Assembly (NCBI RefSeq): GCF_003595175.1
Contig: NZ_CP032419.1
Span: 1,178,001-1,242,000 of the forward strand
DNA: 64,000 bases
DNA from: Pseudomonas cavernae
Lineage (GTDB): Bacteria; Pseudomonadota; Gammaproteobacteria; Pseudomonadales; Pseudomonadaceae
Direction of reading: 5' to 3'
The position numbers and the translations under genes are program-made. A model generated the notes under the pieces. That model searched no databases, was not told the DNA's origin, and saw only the letters and a program-made list of their open reading frames with translations. Numbering within the stretch: the stretch's first letter is position 1; each line of letters begins with the position of its first letter. This document shows positions 27,595 to 37,849 of this stretch, in pieces.

Positions 27595-27620
27595 GGTCAG
27601 GTTCTCCTGGTGGTGCATGA

Positions 27621-28769
27621 TCAGTTGGCCGTGGCGGCCAGGCGTTCGCCGGCGGGGGCGGCGGATTTGAGCTGGGCGATCCAGGCCGGATCGAACTGGC
27701 TGAGGTCGGCGGCCATCGGCAGGTAGCGTTCGGGGAATTCCCAGATCACCAACTGCGGCGAGCTGTTCTTGAGCGCGTCGCTTTGCAGGTACTTGAGCAT
27801 CGGTTGCAGCGGCCCGTGACCGTCCTCGGCGTAGTTGAGGATGTCGCTGCCGAGGGCCTGGCGCAGGGCGCCGAGGAAGTTCCAGTTAGGGTTGGCGCTG
27901 TAGCTGGTGCCGATCAGCGCCACCGGCACCTGGGTGTCGGCGAACAGCGCATCGGCAGCGTTCTGCTCGGCGCCGACGGCATGGGTGCTGCGCGCCTGCA
28001 GCTCGTCCGGCGGCGGCAGCAGTTCGCTGAACAGCGGGTCGAGCGGCAGGAAGCGGGTCAGGTCGCCCTGGTAGGGCTTGGCCGCGTCGATCTGGGTGAC
28101 GAAGCGCTGCGGTTCGCCGGCCAGCGGCGCATGGCGCTGCACGATCTGGCCGAGACGCTGGGCCACCAGTTCGGCGCCGTGCGGGGTCCAGTGGGTGTCG
28201 GTGCGCAGGAACAGCGCCGCGCCCTTGGCCTTCTCCTGCTCCAGGCTGGCGAGTAGGTCGGGGGCGATGATCCCGCTGCGCCGCACGTGGGCCAGGAAGC
28301 GCTGGTACAGGTCGTGGCGCAGGCTGGCCGGCTGCTGCTTGCCGAGGTGTTCAGGGTACAGGCGCGCCTTGGCCGGGACTATCGCCAGGAGCAATTGCAC
28401 GTCGTGCTGGGCGAGGGTCTGGCGCACGCCTTCGATCAACTTGAGGTTGTCCTCGATGTGCTGCTCGGCGTTGGCCACCGGCTTGAGTTCCTCGTCGCTG
28501 AACAGCCAGTGGTCGCGGCCGAGCACCACGCCCGGACGGCCTTCGCCGAACAGGCTGTAGTCGAGCGCCGCCCAAATATTGGTGCCCAGACGCTTGAGCG
28601 GGAATTCCTCGTCGTAGCGGGTTTCCACCGCCTTGGCCCACTTGCCGTTGAGCAGCGGGGTATCCGCCGCCACGCTGAAGCCGCTGAAGCCACGTAGCGA
28701 CCAGGCGCCGAGGGCCAGCAGCAGGGCGAGGAACAGGGCGATGTAGAGGAGGCGCAGGGATCGGGTCAT
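27621..28769 (-). CDS. algJ: AlgJ copy 2: alginate O-acetyltransferase
   Basis: 382 residues from the ATG at 28769. Signal anchor at about 7-25, then the SGNH-like domain with Asp191 and His193 in TDTHWTPHG and Ser289 in GTSYS, i.e. the full triad. The frame is open far upstream on this strand, but that stretch is the shifted frame of algI and not part of the protein. It works with AlgI and AlgF to acetylate alginate. The start is 11 bp after the algI stop. The segment 142-165 (helix before the catalytic Asp) is the most changed relative to copy 1. Confidence 0.94.
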   Translation of the reverse strand: MTRSLRLLYIALFLALLLALGAWSLRGFSGFSVAADTPLLNGKWAKAVETRYDEEFPLKRLGTNIWAALDYSLFGEGRPGVVLGRDHWLFSDEELKPVANAEQHIEDNLKLIEGVRQTLAQHDVQLLLAIVPAKARLYPEHLGKQQPASLRHDLYQRFLAHVRRSGIIAPDLLASLEQEKAKGAALFLRTDTHWTPHGAELVAQRLGQIVQRHAPLAGEPQRFVTQIDAAKPYQGDLTRFLPLDPLFSELLPPPDELQARSTHAVGAEQNAADALFADTQVPVALIGTSYSANPNWNFLGALRQALGSDILNYAEDGHGPLQPMLKYLQSDALKNSSPQLVIWEFPERYLPMAADLSQFDPAWIAQLKSAAPAGERLAATAN

Positions 28770-28780
28770 GTCGGCGGTCC

Positions 28781-30283
28781 TCAGAACTGGAAGTACAGGA
28801 AGGGCGAGTAGCTCTGCGCCGAGAGCTTCAGCAGCGAGGCGCAGAACAGCAGCAGGACCAGGGCGCGCAGCAGGGTGCGGCTCCAATCGAGGCTGGCCGT
28901 GGTCGACTGCACCATTACCTCGCTCGGCACCGCCTCGATCAGCCCCGGCTGGGCACTGGCGGCCTTGGCCTGCGGCGCGCGGCCGTCGAGCGGCTGGCGG
29001 TAGAAGTCGTACAGGCCGCAGATGGCCAGGGTCGCGTAGGCGATCAGCAGGGTGGCGATCTGCAGGGCGCTGAGGTTGGCGGCGCCGAGCTCGGACAGCT
29101 GCCAGTCGCCGAAGCTGAACATCGCCTGGTACATGCGCATGGCCACGTGCAGGTTCTCGGCGCGGAAGATCACCCAGCCGATCACCACCAGCAGGAAGGT
29201 CGCCGCCCATTTCAGCGGGTTGAAGCGGCGCGGCGCGGCGTCGATGCCCAGCGCCCGCTCGATCGCCAGCCACAGGCCGTGCCAGGCGCCCCAGATCACG
29301 TAGGTGAAGTTGGCGCCGTGCCACAGGCCGCCGAGCAGCATGGTCAGGAACAGGTTGCGGTAGGTCATCAGGGTGCCGCCGCGGTTGCCGCCGAGGCTGA
29401 TGTACAGGTAGTCGCGCAGCCAGGTGGACAGGCTGATGTGCCAGCGCCGCCAGAACTCAGTGATCGACTGGCTGATGTAGGGCTGCTTGAAGTTCTCCAT
29501 GAAGCGGAAACCCATCATCAGGCCGAGGCCGATGGCCATGTCGCTGTAGCCGGAGAAGTCGAAGTACAGCTGCGCGGTGTAGGCCAGCGCGCCGAGCCAG
29601 GCATCGCCGGTGCTCGGGTTGTCGAGGGCGAAGCAGTGGTCGGCGACCACCGCCAGGGTGTCGGCGATGAACACCTTCTTGATGAAGCCCTGCATGAAGC
29701 GGGTGCAGCCCTCGGAGAACTTGTCGAGGGTATGGGTGCGATGGTTGAACTGGTCGGCCAGGTCCTTGAAGCGCAGCACCGGGCCGGCGATCAGGTGCGG
29801 GAAGATCGCCACGAAGGCGGCGAAGTCGATCAGGTTGTGGGTTGCCGGGGTGTCGCCACGGTACACATCGATGATGTAGCTGATCGACTCGAAGACGTAG
29901 AAGGAGATGCCGATCGGCAGCAGGATGTGGGTGAGGATGAACGGCTCAAGGCCGAACGAGGCGATGATCGCGTTGAGGCTGTCGACGCCGAAGTTGGCGT
30001 ACTTGAAGTAGCCGAGGATGGCCAGGTCGACCACCACGCCGAGCAGCAGCCAGCGCTTGGCCGCGGGCGTGCGCACACCGGCGGCACCGACCTTGAGGCC
30101 GATCCAGTAGTTGAACAGCGTGACCCCGGCGAACAGGGCGAGAAAATCGATCCGCCACCAGGCATAGAAGACATAGCTGGCGACCAGCAACAGCAGGTTG
30201 CGGTAGCGGTTTCCGCTCAAGTAATACAGGCCGAGGAAGATCGGCAGGAACAAGAACAGGAACACGTTGGATGAGAACACCAT
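28781..30283 (-). CDS. algI: AlgI copy 2: MBOAT acetyl-transfer membrane protein
   Basis: 500 residues, polytopic MBOAT protein. The FWRRWHISLSTWLRDY block and catalytic His322 in GGLWHGANF are intact. It starts with the family-typical MVFSSNVFLFLFLP. It hands acetyl groups across the inner membrane to the periplasmic acetyltransferases. Six residues shorter than copy 1, the difference lying in the variable Ala-rich segment before the last membrane helix (about 440-465). The 396-bp gap to algL is filled with palindromic repeats, as in copy 1. Confidence 0.94.
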   Translation of the reverse strand: MVFSSNVFLFLFLPIFLGLYYLSGNRYRNLLLLVASYVFYAWWRIDFLALFAGVTLFNYWIGLKVGAAGVRTPAAKRWLLLGVVVDLAILGYFKYANFGVDSLNAIIASFGLEPFILTHILLPIGISFYVFESISYIIDVYRGDTPATHNLIDFAAFVAIFPHLIAGPVLRFKDLADQFNHRTHTLDKFSEGCTRFMQGFIKKVFIADTLAVVADHCFALDNPSTGDAWLGALAYTAQLYFDFSGYSDMAIGLGLMMGFRFMENFKQPYISQSITEFWRRWHISLSTWLRDYLYISLGGNRGGTLMTYRNLFLTMLLGGLWHGANFTYVIWGAWHGLWLAIERALGIDAAPRRFNPLKWAATFLLVVIGWVIFRAENLHVAMRMYQAMFSFGDWQLSELGAANLSALQIATLLIAYATLAICGLYDFYRQPLDGRAPQAKAASAQPGLIEAVPSEVMVQSTTASLDWSRTLLRALVLLLFCASLLKLSAQSYSPFLYFQF

Positions 30284-30679
30284 CCGCGTTTCTCCATCGA
30301 AGAATTGTCAGGGCCACCTGGCCCACCCATTCCTCCCCGGTATTGCAAGGTCTTGCGCTCCGCCCGCGTCTGATGTGCGGGTCGGGGTGTTTCCAGGCGG
30401 GGAAAGGACTTGGCATCGGCGTTGTTCGATGCCGCGTTGCCCTCTCCCTAACCCTCTCCCATGAATGGGAGAGGGGACTTGCCCGTGCTGGCGGTAGAGG
30501 CCTGCGCTGTGCTGCTTTGCTCCCCTCTCCCGTTTACGGGAGAGGGGCCGGGGGAGAGGGGCTTGGCCTCGGCGTTCCTCCAAGCCTTGCTGCCCTCTCC
30601 CTAACCCTCTCCCGCCTTTCTGTTATGAAGCGGGGGGAGAGGGGACTGGTTCGTGCGGACGTTCAGCTCTGTAGCCGAA
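30284..30679. repeat. Cluster of palindromic repeats in the algL-algI junction, copy 2
   Basis: About four copies of the CCCTCTCCC...GGGAGAGGGG family between 30438 and 30650, including units with CCATGAATGG, CCGTTTACGG and CCGCCTTTCTGTTATGAAGC centres. The last type also occurs at the same place in copy 1 (CCGCCTTTCTTTTATGAAGC), direct evidence that at least this unit predates the operon duplication. Confidence 0.75.
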
Positions 30680-31783
30680 TCAACCCTTCTTCGCCTCCGC
30701 CTTGGGATCGAACAAGCGGGTCACATCGCCGCCGAGGCGGAAGGTCTTGAACGGTTGCATCGATTGCTTCCACTCCAGGGTTTCGGCGCTGCAGCGGTAG
30801 AGCGTGCAGTAGGGCTCCAGCCAGGCGAACTTGGATTCCTTCTTCAGATCGGTCATGTCCTGGTTCTTGCCGGCCTTGTCGGCGAAGGCGTCGGGATCGT
30901 CGACGCCCACGATCACCCGCTCGGCCAGACGCCGCAGGGCGGCGTCGTGGTCGTCACGCAGGTCGACGCCGTTGGCCTCGGCGAACGCGGCGATCATCGC
31001 CAGCGGCGGCAGGGCGTAGTTGTGGTAGGCGAGGGCGCGTTGCTGGCGCTTCAGCTCGTTGGGCAGGAAGCCCTCGCCATCGACCTGGCCGGCGGCGACC
31101 TGGAACTGCTGCACCGACCAGTCGAACAGGTCGCGGCGGTCGGTGGCGATGGCGCTGGCCATCACCGCCCAGGCCGCCCAGTAGGAGTGGTTGTTGATCT
31201 GCTTGAGCGGCAGGCCGCTCCAGTCCTTGACCGTCTGCTCGGCCAGCTTGGCGAACCAGGCTTCGATCAGCCGGCTCTGCTGGGCGTAGGGCGCCAGCGG
31301 CTGCGATTCGCTGAACTGCAGGCGCAGCCAGGCCGAGGACAGGCTGCCCAGCGCCCATTTGCGCATCGACTTGCCGGTGTGGTTGTAGTCGGTGGACAGC
31401 AGCGCGTCGGCCTGCGCCCAGGCTCCGAGCCACTGCAGGGTGCACTGCAGGTCCTGCGGGCGGCCGTCACGCATGTAGCGCATCACCTGCTGGTTGACCC
31501 CGCGTTCGAGGCTGGTGATGGCCGCGGTCTTCTCGCGGAATTCCTGCTCCGACTCGCGGTTGAGCGTCGCGCGCGCGCTGTCGGAGCCCTCGTACTTGCT
31601 GCGGAACTGCAGGGCGCCGGTGTAGGGCATGGGCGTCGCCGGACAGCGCGGCGGTTCGCCGGACTTCACCTTCTCGATCGGCGCGTAGTAGCCCGCCGGC
31701 GGCACCAGGCCGGCGGCCTGCGCGGCGCCGGCGCAGAGCGCCAGGCCGAGCAGGGTGGGGGTGAAGAAGCGGGAGATGTTCAT
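30680..31783 (-). CDS. algL: AlgL copy 2: periplasmic alginate lyase
   Basis: 367 residues from the ATG at 31783; the frame is open further upstream only as a shadow of algX. Signal peptide to about AAQA-AG (residue 23). Family PL5 with catalytic His199 in NNHSYW and Tyr253 in RALAYHNY. It clears alginate from the periplasm and is part of the biosynthetic complex. algX ends 8 bp upstream. The core is very close to copy 1; the signal peptide and the segment 35-55 have diverged most. Confidence 0.95.
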   Translation of the reverse strand: MNISRFFTPTLLGLALCAGAAQAAGLVPPAGYYAPIEKVKSGEPPRCPATPMPYTGALQFRSKYEGSDSARATLNRESEQEFREKTAAITSLERGVNQQVMRYMRDGRPQDLQCTLQWLGAWAQADALLSTDYNHTGKSMRKWALGSLSSAWLRLQFSESQPLAPYAQQSRLIEAWFAKLAEQTVKDWSGLPLKQINNHSYWAAWAVMASAIATDRRDLFDWSVQQFQVAAGQVDGEGFLPNELKRQQRALAYHNYALPPLAMIAAFAEANGVDLRDDHDAALRRLAERVIVGVDDPDAFADKAGKNQDMTDLKKESKFAWLEPYCTLYRCSAETLEWKQSMQPFKTFRLGGDVTRLFDPKAEAKKG

Positions 31784-31791
31784 GGCAGACC

Positions 31792-33225
31792 TCACAGCCC
31801 GGCTTGGGCGTTCTGCGACATGGCTTGGCGCTGGCACAGCTTGGCCTCGACCTCGAGCGGCTCGCCGCTTTCCGGGCCTTCCAGCTCCATGGACAGCAGG
31901 GTCTGGCCGGCCCAGTCCTTGTCTTCGCGCAGGTTGAAGACGAACTTGCCGTTGGTGTCGGCGGTCGTCGGTTTTTCCAGCTTGATCGACTCGTGGCGGC
32001 CGTTCATGTACCAGAGGCTGGCCTTGACGGTTTTCACCGAGGTGTCCGGGAAGTCCAGCTCGATGCGTCCGTTGCGGTTGGCCAGCGTTTTCGCGCCGCT
32101 GTTGACCAGCACCTCGGTCTTGCTCCCGGGGCGCAGCTGGGTCTGGTTGGCGAGCACCGTGGACTTGCCGTCGCAGCCGTCGTCGAGCAGGGCGAGCAGC
32201 TGGCGGTAGATGCTGTCCTGGTCCAGGCGGTAGAGCGGCGAGAACTCCCAGATCAGGATCTTCGGCGGGTTGTCGCGAAACTCCTGGCTGCCTAGGTATT
32301 CGATCATCGCGCCTTCCAGGCCGCCGCCGGGGAAGGCGGCGTTGAACACCTCGGCACCGATGGCTTCCTGCAGGAAGCCGGCGAAGTTGTAGTTCTGCCC
32401 GCTGTGGCTGGTGCCGACCAGGGTGATCTGCGGATTGCCGCCGTCGCCGAACAGGTCGTCGCCGCCGCTGGCGCCCTTGGGTTCGGTGGCGAACTGGTCC
32501 ATGTATTCGATGGCGTAACTGCTGCCGCACAGCTGACCGGCGACGTTGTGCAGGGTGCCACGCTTGCCCATGCGGCCGATCACCTTGCTGACGAACTCGC
32601 GCTTGGGGATGCCCGCGAAGGCCGGCATCTGCTGCACCTTGTCGGCGACTATCTTCGCCGTGCGTTGCGCGCCGTAGGGCGTCCAGTGCTGGTCGCCGCG
32701 GAAGTAGAAGGCCTGTTCGGCGTGCTCGTCGGTCAGCGGCGAGAGATCCGGCACCTGATAGCCCATCTTCGCGAAGCGGCCGAGCATGGCCTGGTAGTTG
32801 GCCCGCGCGCGGTCGTAGTCGAAGCGCGCCTTTTCCGCCGGGTTGAGCTTGTCGCGATTGACCAGGCCGCGGGTCGGTTGGTAGACCAGCACCAACTCGA
32901 TGCCGCGGCGCTTGAAGGCGTCGTGTAACTGCTGCATGCGCTGGTAGCCGAGGGCGCTGGTGTCGAACTCGGTGCGCAGGTCTTCCTGGCTGCGGAACAG
33001 CCAGTCGCCCTGGGCCTGCACCAGGGTGATGAAGTTCTTCTGGTAGTCGGTGGTGTAGCGGCTGGCGTCGTGCGCCGCCGGGCACAGGTTGCAGCAGGGC
33101 GCGGCCTGGTAGCTCGGCGCGCCGGGCAGGTCTTCGGCGCGCAGCTGGCCGACCGCGCCGAGGGCGAGGGCCAGGGGCGACAGGGCGATCCAGCGGCTGA
33201 GTTTCATGTGGCGCAGTTTCATCAT
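31792..33225 (-). CDS. algX: AlgX copy 2: terminal alginate O-acetyltransferase
   Basis: 477 residues from the ATGATG at 33225, preceded by TTGAGGACC. Signal peptide (core about 13-25), [15 protein letters not shown] motif, SGNH-like triad Asp178/His180 in [10 protein letters not shown] and Ser273 in GTSHSG, then the carbohydrate-binding C-terminal domain. It acetylates the polymer in the periplasm. Eight bases separate it from algG upstream and 8 from algL downstream. Serine context GTSHSG is GTSQSG in copy 1. Confidence 0.94.
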   Translation of the reverse strand: MMKLRHMKLSRWIALSPLALALGAVGQLRAEDLPGAPSYQAAPCCNLCPAAHDASRYTTDYQKNFITLVQAQGDWLFRSQEDLRTEFDTSALGYQRMQQLHDAFKRRGIELVLVYQPTRGLVNRDKLNPAEKARFDYDRARANYQAMLGRFAKMGYQVPDLSPLTDEHAEQAFYFRGDQHWTPYGAQRTAKIVADKVQQMPAFAGIPKREFVSKVIGRMGKRGTLHNVAGQLCGSSYAIEYMDQFATEPKGASGGDDLFGDGGNPQITLVGTSHSGQNYNFAGFLQEAIGAEVFNAAFPGGGLEGAMIEYLGSQEFRDNPPKILIWEFSPLYRLDQDSIYRQLLALLDDGCDGKSTVLANQTQLRPGSKTEVLVNSGAKTLANRNGRIELDFPDTSVKTVKASLWYMNGRHESIKLEKPTTADTNGKFVFNLREDKDWAGQTLLSMELEGPESGEPLEVEAKLCQRQAMSQNAQAGL

Positions 33226-33233
33226 CGTGGTCC

Positions 33234-34973
33234 TCAATCCTGGAGTTCGGCCTGGCGTTCCACCGGGTCGATCAGCACGGCTTTCTGCTGGCGCACCAGC
33301 AGGTCGAGAATTTCTTCCTGGCGCTCGCCGAGAATGCCGCTGAGGCTGATGCCCGAGGCCTTGCTCGGCATCAGCATGTCCACCCGGTACAGCTCGACGG
33401 ACAGCGGCGAGTCGATGGCCAAGGGGCTGGAGCCATTGCCGGCGAGCTGGCCGCCGACCACGATCATCGACACCTTGGCGTCGAAGGGGTCGAGGTCGAT
33501 GTCGCGGTCGGTGTCGGAAAGGTCTTTGGTGTGCCCGTATACGCCGATCAGGCCGTTGCTGGCGGCGAGGTTCTCGTACAGGCGGATGTTCACGCTGTTG
33601 CGCAGGCGGATGCCGTGGCGCGCGTTGTCGAGCACGCGGTTACCCCACAGCAGGTTGTTCGAGCTTTCGTAGATGGTGATGCCGTCGGCGTGGTTGCCGT
33701 ACACCTCGTTGTAGGCCACCAGGTTGTTGACGCTGTTGCGGTCGATGACCAGGCCGGAGAGCTGGTTGTCGTAGCTCCGGTTGTTGAAGATCCAGCTGTC
33801 GTTGACCTCGCGGGAGACGATGATGCCGTGCTTCTTCTTGGTCCCGTGCACCGTGTTGTCGGCGATGATCAGGCGGTGCGAACGGTCGTGCGGGTCGATG
33901 CCGTAGATGATGTTGTCGCGGTAGGTGTTGCCCTTGAGCACCACGTCCTGGGCCTCGTAGCAGTAGAAGCCGTACCACATGTCGACGAAGGTGGAGTCGA
34001 GCAGCCAGCCGCTCGGTTCGCTGCGGCCCATCTGCTTGCTCATGTTCGGCGTGTACTGCGAGATGCTCACGCCGTAGGACTTACTGGTGTCGTAGCCGAG
34101 ACTGGTGACGGTGCTGTTGACTATGTAGGTCTCGGTGCCGCCCCAGGACAGCAGGAACGGGCGGAATTCCTTGGCCGTGCGGAAGCTCGCCGGCGCGTTG
34201 GCGCTCTCGCGCCAGGCGGTGAGTTTGCTGTCGGTGATGAACAGCTTGCCGTCATTGACCAGGAACGCGCCGCGCTCCTGGGACAGGCGCAGCTCCTGGG
34301 TCTTGGCGTCGATGTGCAGGGTCGCGCCCTGCGCCACCACGATCGGCAGGCGCGCCAGGTACACACCCGCGGCGGTCTGGCTGAAGTACTGCTTGGGCAG
34401 CTTCTGCGCCAGCTCGGTGAGGTTGACGTAGCCGCCCTCGACGAAGATCGCCTGCGGCATGCTTTGCTGGCGCTTGACCCATTCGGCCAGGCGGTTGTTG
34501 CCGCCGATGAACTCCTTCAGCGCGTCCTGCTGCAGCATGCGTCGCACGCTGACCCGGCCGGGCTGGTTGCGCTGGATCTTGGCCTGCACCGCTGCGGCGG
34601 TGTAGCCGGAGAGGTCCGGCAGCTTGGGCTTGTCCAGGCGCAGCGGTTCGATCGGCGCACTGCTGACGGTATAGGTCTTGGCCTGGCGCAGCTCCTTGGT
34701 CGCCCCGGCGGCCGGCGCCACGCTCGGCTGGTTGGCCAGCGCGGTGGTGCTGCCGAGCAGCAGCAAGGCGGCGAGCAGCGTCACCCCTCGCCAGTTTACG
34801 GGAGAGGGGCCGGGGGAGAGGGTGGGTTGTCGAGCGCCGGCCCTCTCCCCAGCTCTCTCCCATGAATGGGAGAGGGGGCGGTCCGAGTGGACGGAGCCTT
34901 CCCCGTAGGATGGGTTGAGCGCAGCGATACCCATCGAGTCGCCGTGCGAGGCGCCGAGCGTCAGCCGATTCAT
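33234..34973 (-). CDS. algG: AlgG copy 2: mannuronan C5-epimerase with repeat-encoded leader
   Basis: 579 codons from the ATG at 34973, which has a GGAGGATC site and lies 17 bp after the algE stop. The first about 63 codons translate two palindromic repeat types (for example [10 protein letters not shown] and TLSPGPSP) and then run in frame into the signal core [16 protein letters not shown]. An alternative GTG at 34784 would give about 516 residues, close to copy 1, but its GAGGGG site abuts the start codon. The mature enzyme is intact: beta-helix with the catalytic D-P-H-D and '[16 protein letters not shown]'. Either start is possible. The long leader, if made, would delay the signal peptide. 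Confidence 0.85.
   Translation of the reverse strand: MNRLTLGASHGDSMGIAALNPSYGEGSVHSDRPLSHSWERAGERAGARQPTLSPGPSPVNWRGVTLLAALLLLGSTTALANQPSVAPAAGATKELRQAKTYTVSSAPIEPLRLDKPKLPDLSGYTAAAVQAKIQRNQPGRVSVRRMLQQDALKEFIGGNNRLAEWVKRQQSMPQAIFVEGGYVNLTELAQKLPKQYFSQTAAGVYLARLPIVVAQGATLHIDAKTQELRLSQERGAFLVNDGKLFITDSKLTAWRESANAPASFRTAKEFRPFLLSWGGTETYIVNSTVTSLGYDTSKSYGVSISQYTPNMSKQMGRSEPSGWLLDSTFVDMWYGFYCYEAQDVVLKGNTYRDNIIYGIDPHDRSHRLIIADNTVHGTKKKHGIIVSREVNDSWIFNNRSYDNQLSGLVIDRNSVNNLVAYNEVYGNHADGITIYESSNNLLWGNRVLDNARHGIRLRNSVNIRLYENLAASNGLIGVYGHTKDLSDTDRDIDLDPFDAKVSMIVVGGQLAGNGSSPLAIDSPLSVELYRVDMLMPSKASGISLSGILGERQEEILDLLVRQQKAVLIDPVERQAELQD
34785..34972. repeat. Repeat elements inside the algG copy 2 leader
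   Basis: Bases 34785-34880 hold two CCCTCTCCC-type palindromes and 34905-34936 a half GTAGGATGGGTTGAGCG element ending in ATACCCATCGA. They overlap the 5' coding frame of algG and keep it open. In copy 1 the same junction holds more elements and the frame is broken. Confidence 0.6.
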
Positions 34974-34990
34974 ATTCCCGATCCTCCGCA

Positions 34991-36433
34991 TCAGTAGCGC
35001 CAGATCACGTCGACGAAGGCGCGGTGCATGGTCGAGTCGGCCTGGCTGCCGTAGGCATCGCCGGGCTTGAACACGCCGCCGCGCAGGCGCACCAGCGCCG
35101 AGGGTTCGTCGATCGCCTGGCTCATCGCCGTCGGCAGCAGGCCCTGCTTGAAGTACTTGGTGACGACCACATCGACCTCCTGGCCGACGTCCTTGTCGTC
35201 GTTGGGCATCGCCGCGGTGATGCCGCTGTCGCCGATCGGCTGATCGCCGTCGACGCGCCAGAAGCGGTGGTAGACCAGGCTGGCGTCGTACTCGTCTTGC
35301 AGCTGCCAGGAGCCGAACAGGGTGGCCGCTTGCAGGTTGGACAGTTCGCCGCGGAACGCCTCGCCGAAGCGGTGCACGCGCGAACGGGTGCCGGTGTAGG
35401 TGGAGCGGTTGCTCTCCAAGCCGGTCTGCTGGAAATTCTCGCCGCCGTCGTTGCCGCCACCACCGCTGCCACGGGCATAGGCGGCACCGACTTGCCAGCT
35501 CGGATCGAGGCGCAGGCGCAGACCGAGGTCGGTGCCCCAGGCGTTGACGTCGCCGCTCTGCTGGCCGGTGGCGATGCGCTGGTTACCGACTGTGGTGCTG
35601 GTCAGGCGGTCGCGGTCGCCGCTCAGCCAGGTGGCGCTGGCCCAGTAGTTGAGCGGCTGGGTGTTGCGCGGGTTGTAGGCGTCGCTGTTGGCCTGCAGGC
35701 CGAACCAGGTGAGGTCGCCGGTGCTGGTCTTGTCCAGTTCGTCGACCACCTCGCCGGGGTTCTTCAGGTCGCCGTCGTCGCGGCTGTGGTGGGCGTTGAG
35801 GCCGACCCAGTGGCCGGGCGTCCACTGGCTGGCGATGTCGCCGAACAGGTGCAGGCGATCCTCGTCTTCCGGGGCCAGCTCGTCGATGTCGGTGCGGTAT
35901 TCGCTGAAGCGCTCGGCGACGCCCAGGTGGGCACGCAGCAAGGTGGTGTCGAAGCTCCAGTTCAGCGCCTCGATATTGGTGTCGCGCCACATGCCGTCGT
36001 CGCTGCGCAGACGCTGGCGGCCGAGGCGCAGTTCCTCGCCGGGGTAGGCGGTGAGGCCGCCGTAGCCGACCCAGAATTCGCGCAGGGCCAGGTAGCTCTT
36101 GTCCGGCTCGCGGCTGTCGTCGCTGCTGCCGTCGTCGCCAAGCTCGGCGGACTGCAGGGTGTCGGTCTCGATGATGTCGCTGGCGGTCACCGCCTGGCCC
36201 ATGGCGAAGGCGCTCCAGTCGCCGCGCTGCACATAGCCCCAGGGCCGCAGGTCGAGACCGACGCCGTTGACGTCGCCACCGTCGCGGGTGCCAAGGTCGC
36301 GGTCGTCCTCGGACTGGGCGGTGATCTTCACGTCCAGGCCGAAGTTCTTGTCACTCAGCTGCACCGCCCATACCGGGCTGCTGCACAGCAGTGGCAGGGT
36401 CAGGCTGGCGCCAATCCATGGATGTCGTTTCAT
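34991..36433 (-). CDS. algE: AlgE copy 2: outer-membrane alginate porin
   Basis: 480 residues beginning MKRHPWIG with a signal peptide to about PVWA-VQ. Beta-barrel porin that secretes alginate; C-terminal aromatic WRY. The ATG overlaps the algK stop (ATGA), indicating translational coupling. Acidic loop residues differ from copy 1 around 87-100 (a [16 protein letters not shown] stretch here) and 245-265, which face loops in such porins. Alignment otherwise is nearly gap-free. Confidence 0.94.
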   Translation of the reverse strand: MKRHPWIGASLTLPLLCSSPVWAVQLSDKNFGLDVKITAQSEDDRDLGTRDGGDVNGVGLDLRPWGYVQRGDWSAFAMGQAVTASDIIETDTLQSAELGDDGSSDDSREPDKSYLALREFWVGYGGLTAYPGEELRLGRQRLRSDDGMWRDTNIEALNWSFDTTLLRAHLGVAERFSEYRTDIDELAPEDEDRLHLFGDIASQWTPGHWVGLNAHHSRDDGDLKNPGEVVDELDKTSTGDLTWFGLQANSDAYNPRNTQPLNYWASATWLSGDRDRLTSTTVGNQRIATGQQSGDVNAWGTDLGLRLRLDPSWQVGAAYARGSGGGGNDGGENFQQTGLESNRSTYTGTRSRVHRFGEAFRGELSNLQAATLFGSWQLQDEYDASLVYHRFWRVDGDQPIGDSGITAAMPNDDKDVGQEVDVVVTKYFKQGLLPTAMSQAIDEPSALVRLRGGVFKPGDAYGSQADSTMHRAFVDVIWRY

Positions 36434-37836
36434 AGCGGGTTTTGCTCGTGTTGAAGGGCTGCCGATTGCGCGGACAGTGGTCCGCCTGGGGCGCGGGCGT
36501 AGGCGCCGCGGAACTGCTGTTCGGCCTGCAGGCGCTGCTGCGCCTGGGCGCGCTGCGCGGGTTGGAGTTGTTGCTCGATCTGCGCCGCCAACTCGGCGGC
36601 CTCGGGCTTGCCGGCCTGCACCGCGAGCTGGCTGAACACGTAGGCGTTGAGCGGATCGGGACGGATACCGCGGCCCTGGCTGAACAGCTGGGCGAGGGCG
36701 AAATCGGCGCTGTTCTGGCCGCTGCGCGCGGCACTGAGCAGGTGGTCGAGGGCCTTGTCCGGGTAGACCTGGCCGAGGTAGCCGCGGCGGTAGATCTGCC
36801 CCAGGTAGTAGTTGGCGCTCGGCTCGCTGGCGGCGGCCTTGAGCAGGTGCTGCTCGGCCTTGAACGGCTCCTGCGGCAGCAGCTTGCCCTCGTAATAGAG
36901 CTTGCCGAGCAGCAGTTCGGCGCGCGGCTGCGCGGCCTCACGGCCCTTGTCCAGGTAACCCAGCAGCTGCTCGACGTCGCCCAGCTCGGGGTTGTCATAG
37001 AGCAGGCGCGCGAGGCTGACCCAGGCCTGCGGATAAACGGGCGCGATGGGTTCGAGCAGGCTCTGCGCGGTCTTGGGGTCGGCTGTGCCGAGCGTCGGGT
37101 CGGCGAGCACCTGGGCCACCGCGTCGACCCGCTGGGCCGGCACCAGGCCTTGTTGATAGGCGCTGGCAAGCTGGGCGAGCAGGGCCTGCTGCTGCTCGGC
37201 CTGGCCGCGCTTCTGATACACGGTGGCCAGTTCGACGTAGCAGACATCGTTGTTCGCCAGCGCCGCCTGGCAGATGCGTTCGATCTCGTCGAGATGCTGG
37301 TCGTAGCTGCCCTGGCTGCGGTACAGCAGCAGCTGCGCCAGCTCCGCCTGCGGCTGGCCGGCGGCGCGCCATTGGCTGATCTGCTGCTGGGCGTTCACCT
37401 GCGGGAAGCTCTGCGGAGCCTGCAGATAGAGCAGTGCCAGCGGCAGCAGGGTGTTTTGCTCGCCGGCGGCCATGGCCTGCTTGAGCAGGGCCTCGGCCTC
37501 GCGCTGTTCGGCGGCGCTGGCGCCCGGCTTGCTCGCCAGCAGCCGGCCCAGGCGCGCGGCGGCGCGCGGCGAGTGGGTTGCGGCCTGGCGGTAGGTGGCT
37601 TCGGCCTGGCGCAGCTGTTCGGGGTCGCCGCTTTCCAGCTGGAGATCGGCCAGGCCGACCTGGGCATCGGCGTAGCCGAGGTCGGCGAGCTGGCGGTAGT
37701 TCTGCGCGGCGGTGGCGGTGTCGCCACGGGCCAGCGCTTCGCGCGCCAGGCGCTGGTCGGGCAGACCGGCGCAGCCGGTCACCCCGAGCGCCACGGCGAC
37801 GCCGAGCAGGAGCAGCTGGGTTTGGATGCCTGCCAT
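36430..37836 (-). CDS. algK: AlgK copy 2: outer-membrane lipoprotein, TPR/Sel1 scaffold
   Basis: 468 residues from the ATG at 37836, which aligns with the copy 1 start and has AGGAGG 8 bases upstream. An ATG two codons earlier is too close to that site. Lipobox VTGC with Cys22, then Sel1/TPR-like repeats. It supports AlgE placement and complex assembly. Its last codon overlaps the algE start. The C-terminal 25 residues differ from copy 1. The gap to alg44 is 13 bp. Confidence 0.94.
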   Translation of the reverse strand: MAGIQTQLLLLGVAVALGVTGCAGLPDQRLAREALARGDTATAAQNYRQLADLGYADAQVGLADLQLESGDPEQLRQAEATYRQAATHSPRAAARLGRLLASKPGASAAEQREAEALLKQAMAAGEQNTLLPLALLYLQAPQSFPQVNAQQQISQWRAAGQPQAELAQLLLYRSQGSYDQHLDEIERICQAALANNDVCYVELATVYQKRGQAEQQQALLAQLASAYQQGLVPAQRVDAVAQVLADPTLGTADPKTAQSLLEPIAPVYPQAWVSLARLLYDNPELGDVEQLLGYLDKGREAAQPRAELLLGKLYYEGKLLPQEPFKAEQHLLKAAASEPSANYYLGQIYRRGYLGQVYPDKALDHLLSAARSGQNSADFALAQLFSQGRGIRPDPLNAYVFSQLAVQAGKPEAAELAAQIEQQLQPAQRAQAQQRLQAEQQFRGAYARAPGGPLSAQSAALQHEQNPL

Positions 37837-37849
37837 CTGCATGTCCTCC

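Noticed and set aside
27621..29324. 567-codon frame at algJ copy 2 and 801-codon frame at algL copy 2 as fusion proteins
   Set aside because: The upstream parts are frame-shifted readings of algI and algX (Arg/Pro/His-rich). The genuine genes start at ATGs with signal sequences at 28769 and 31783.
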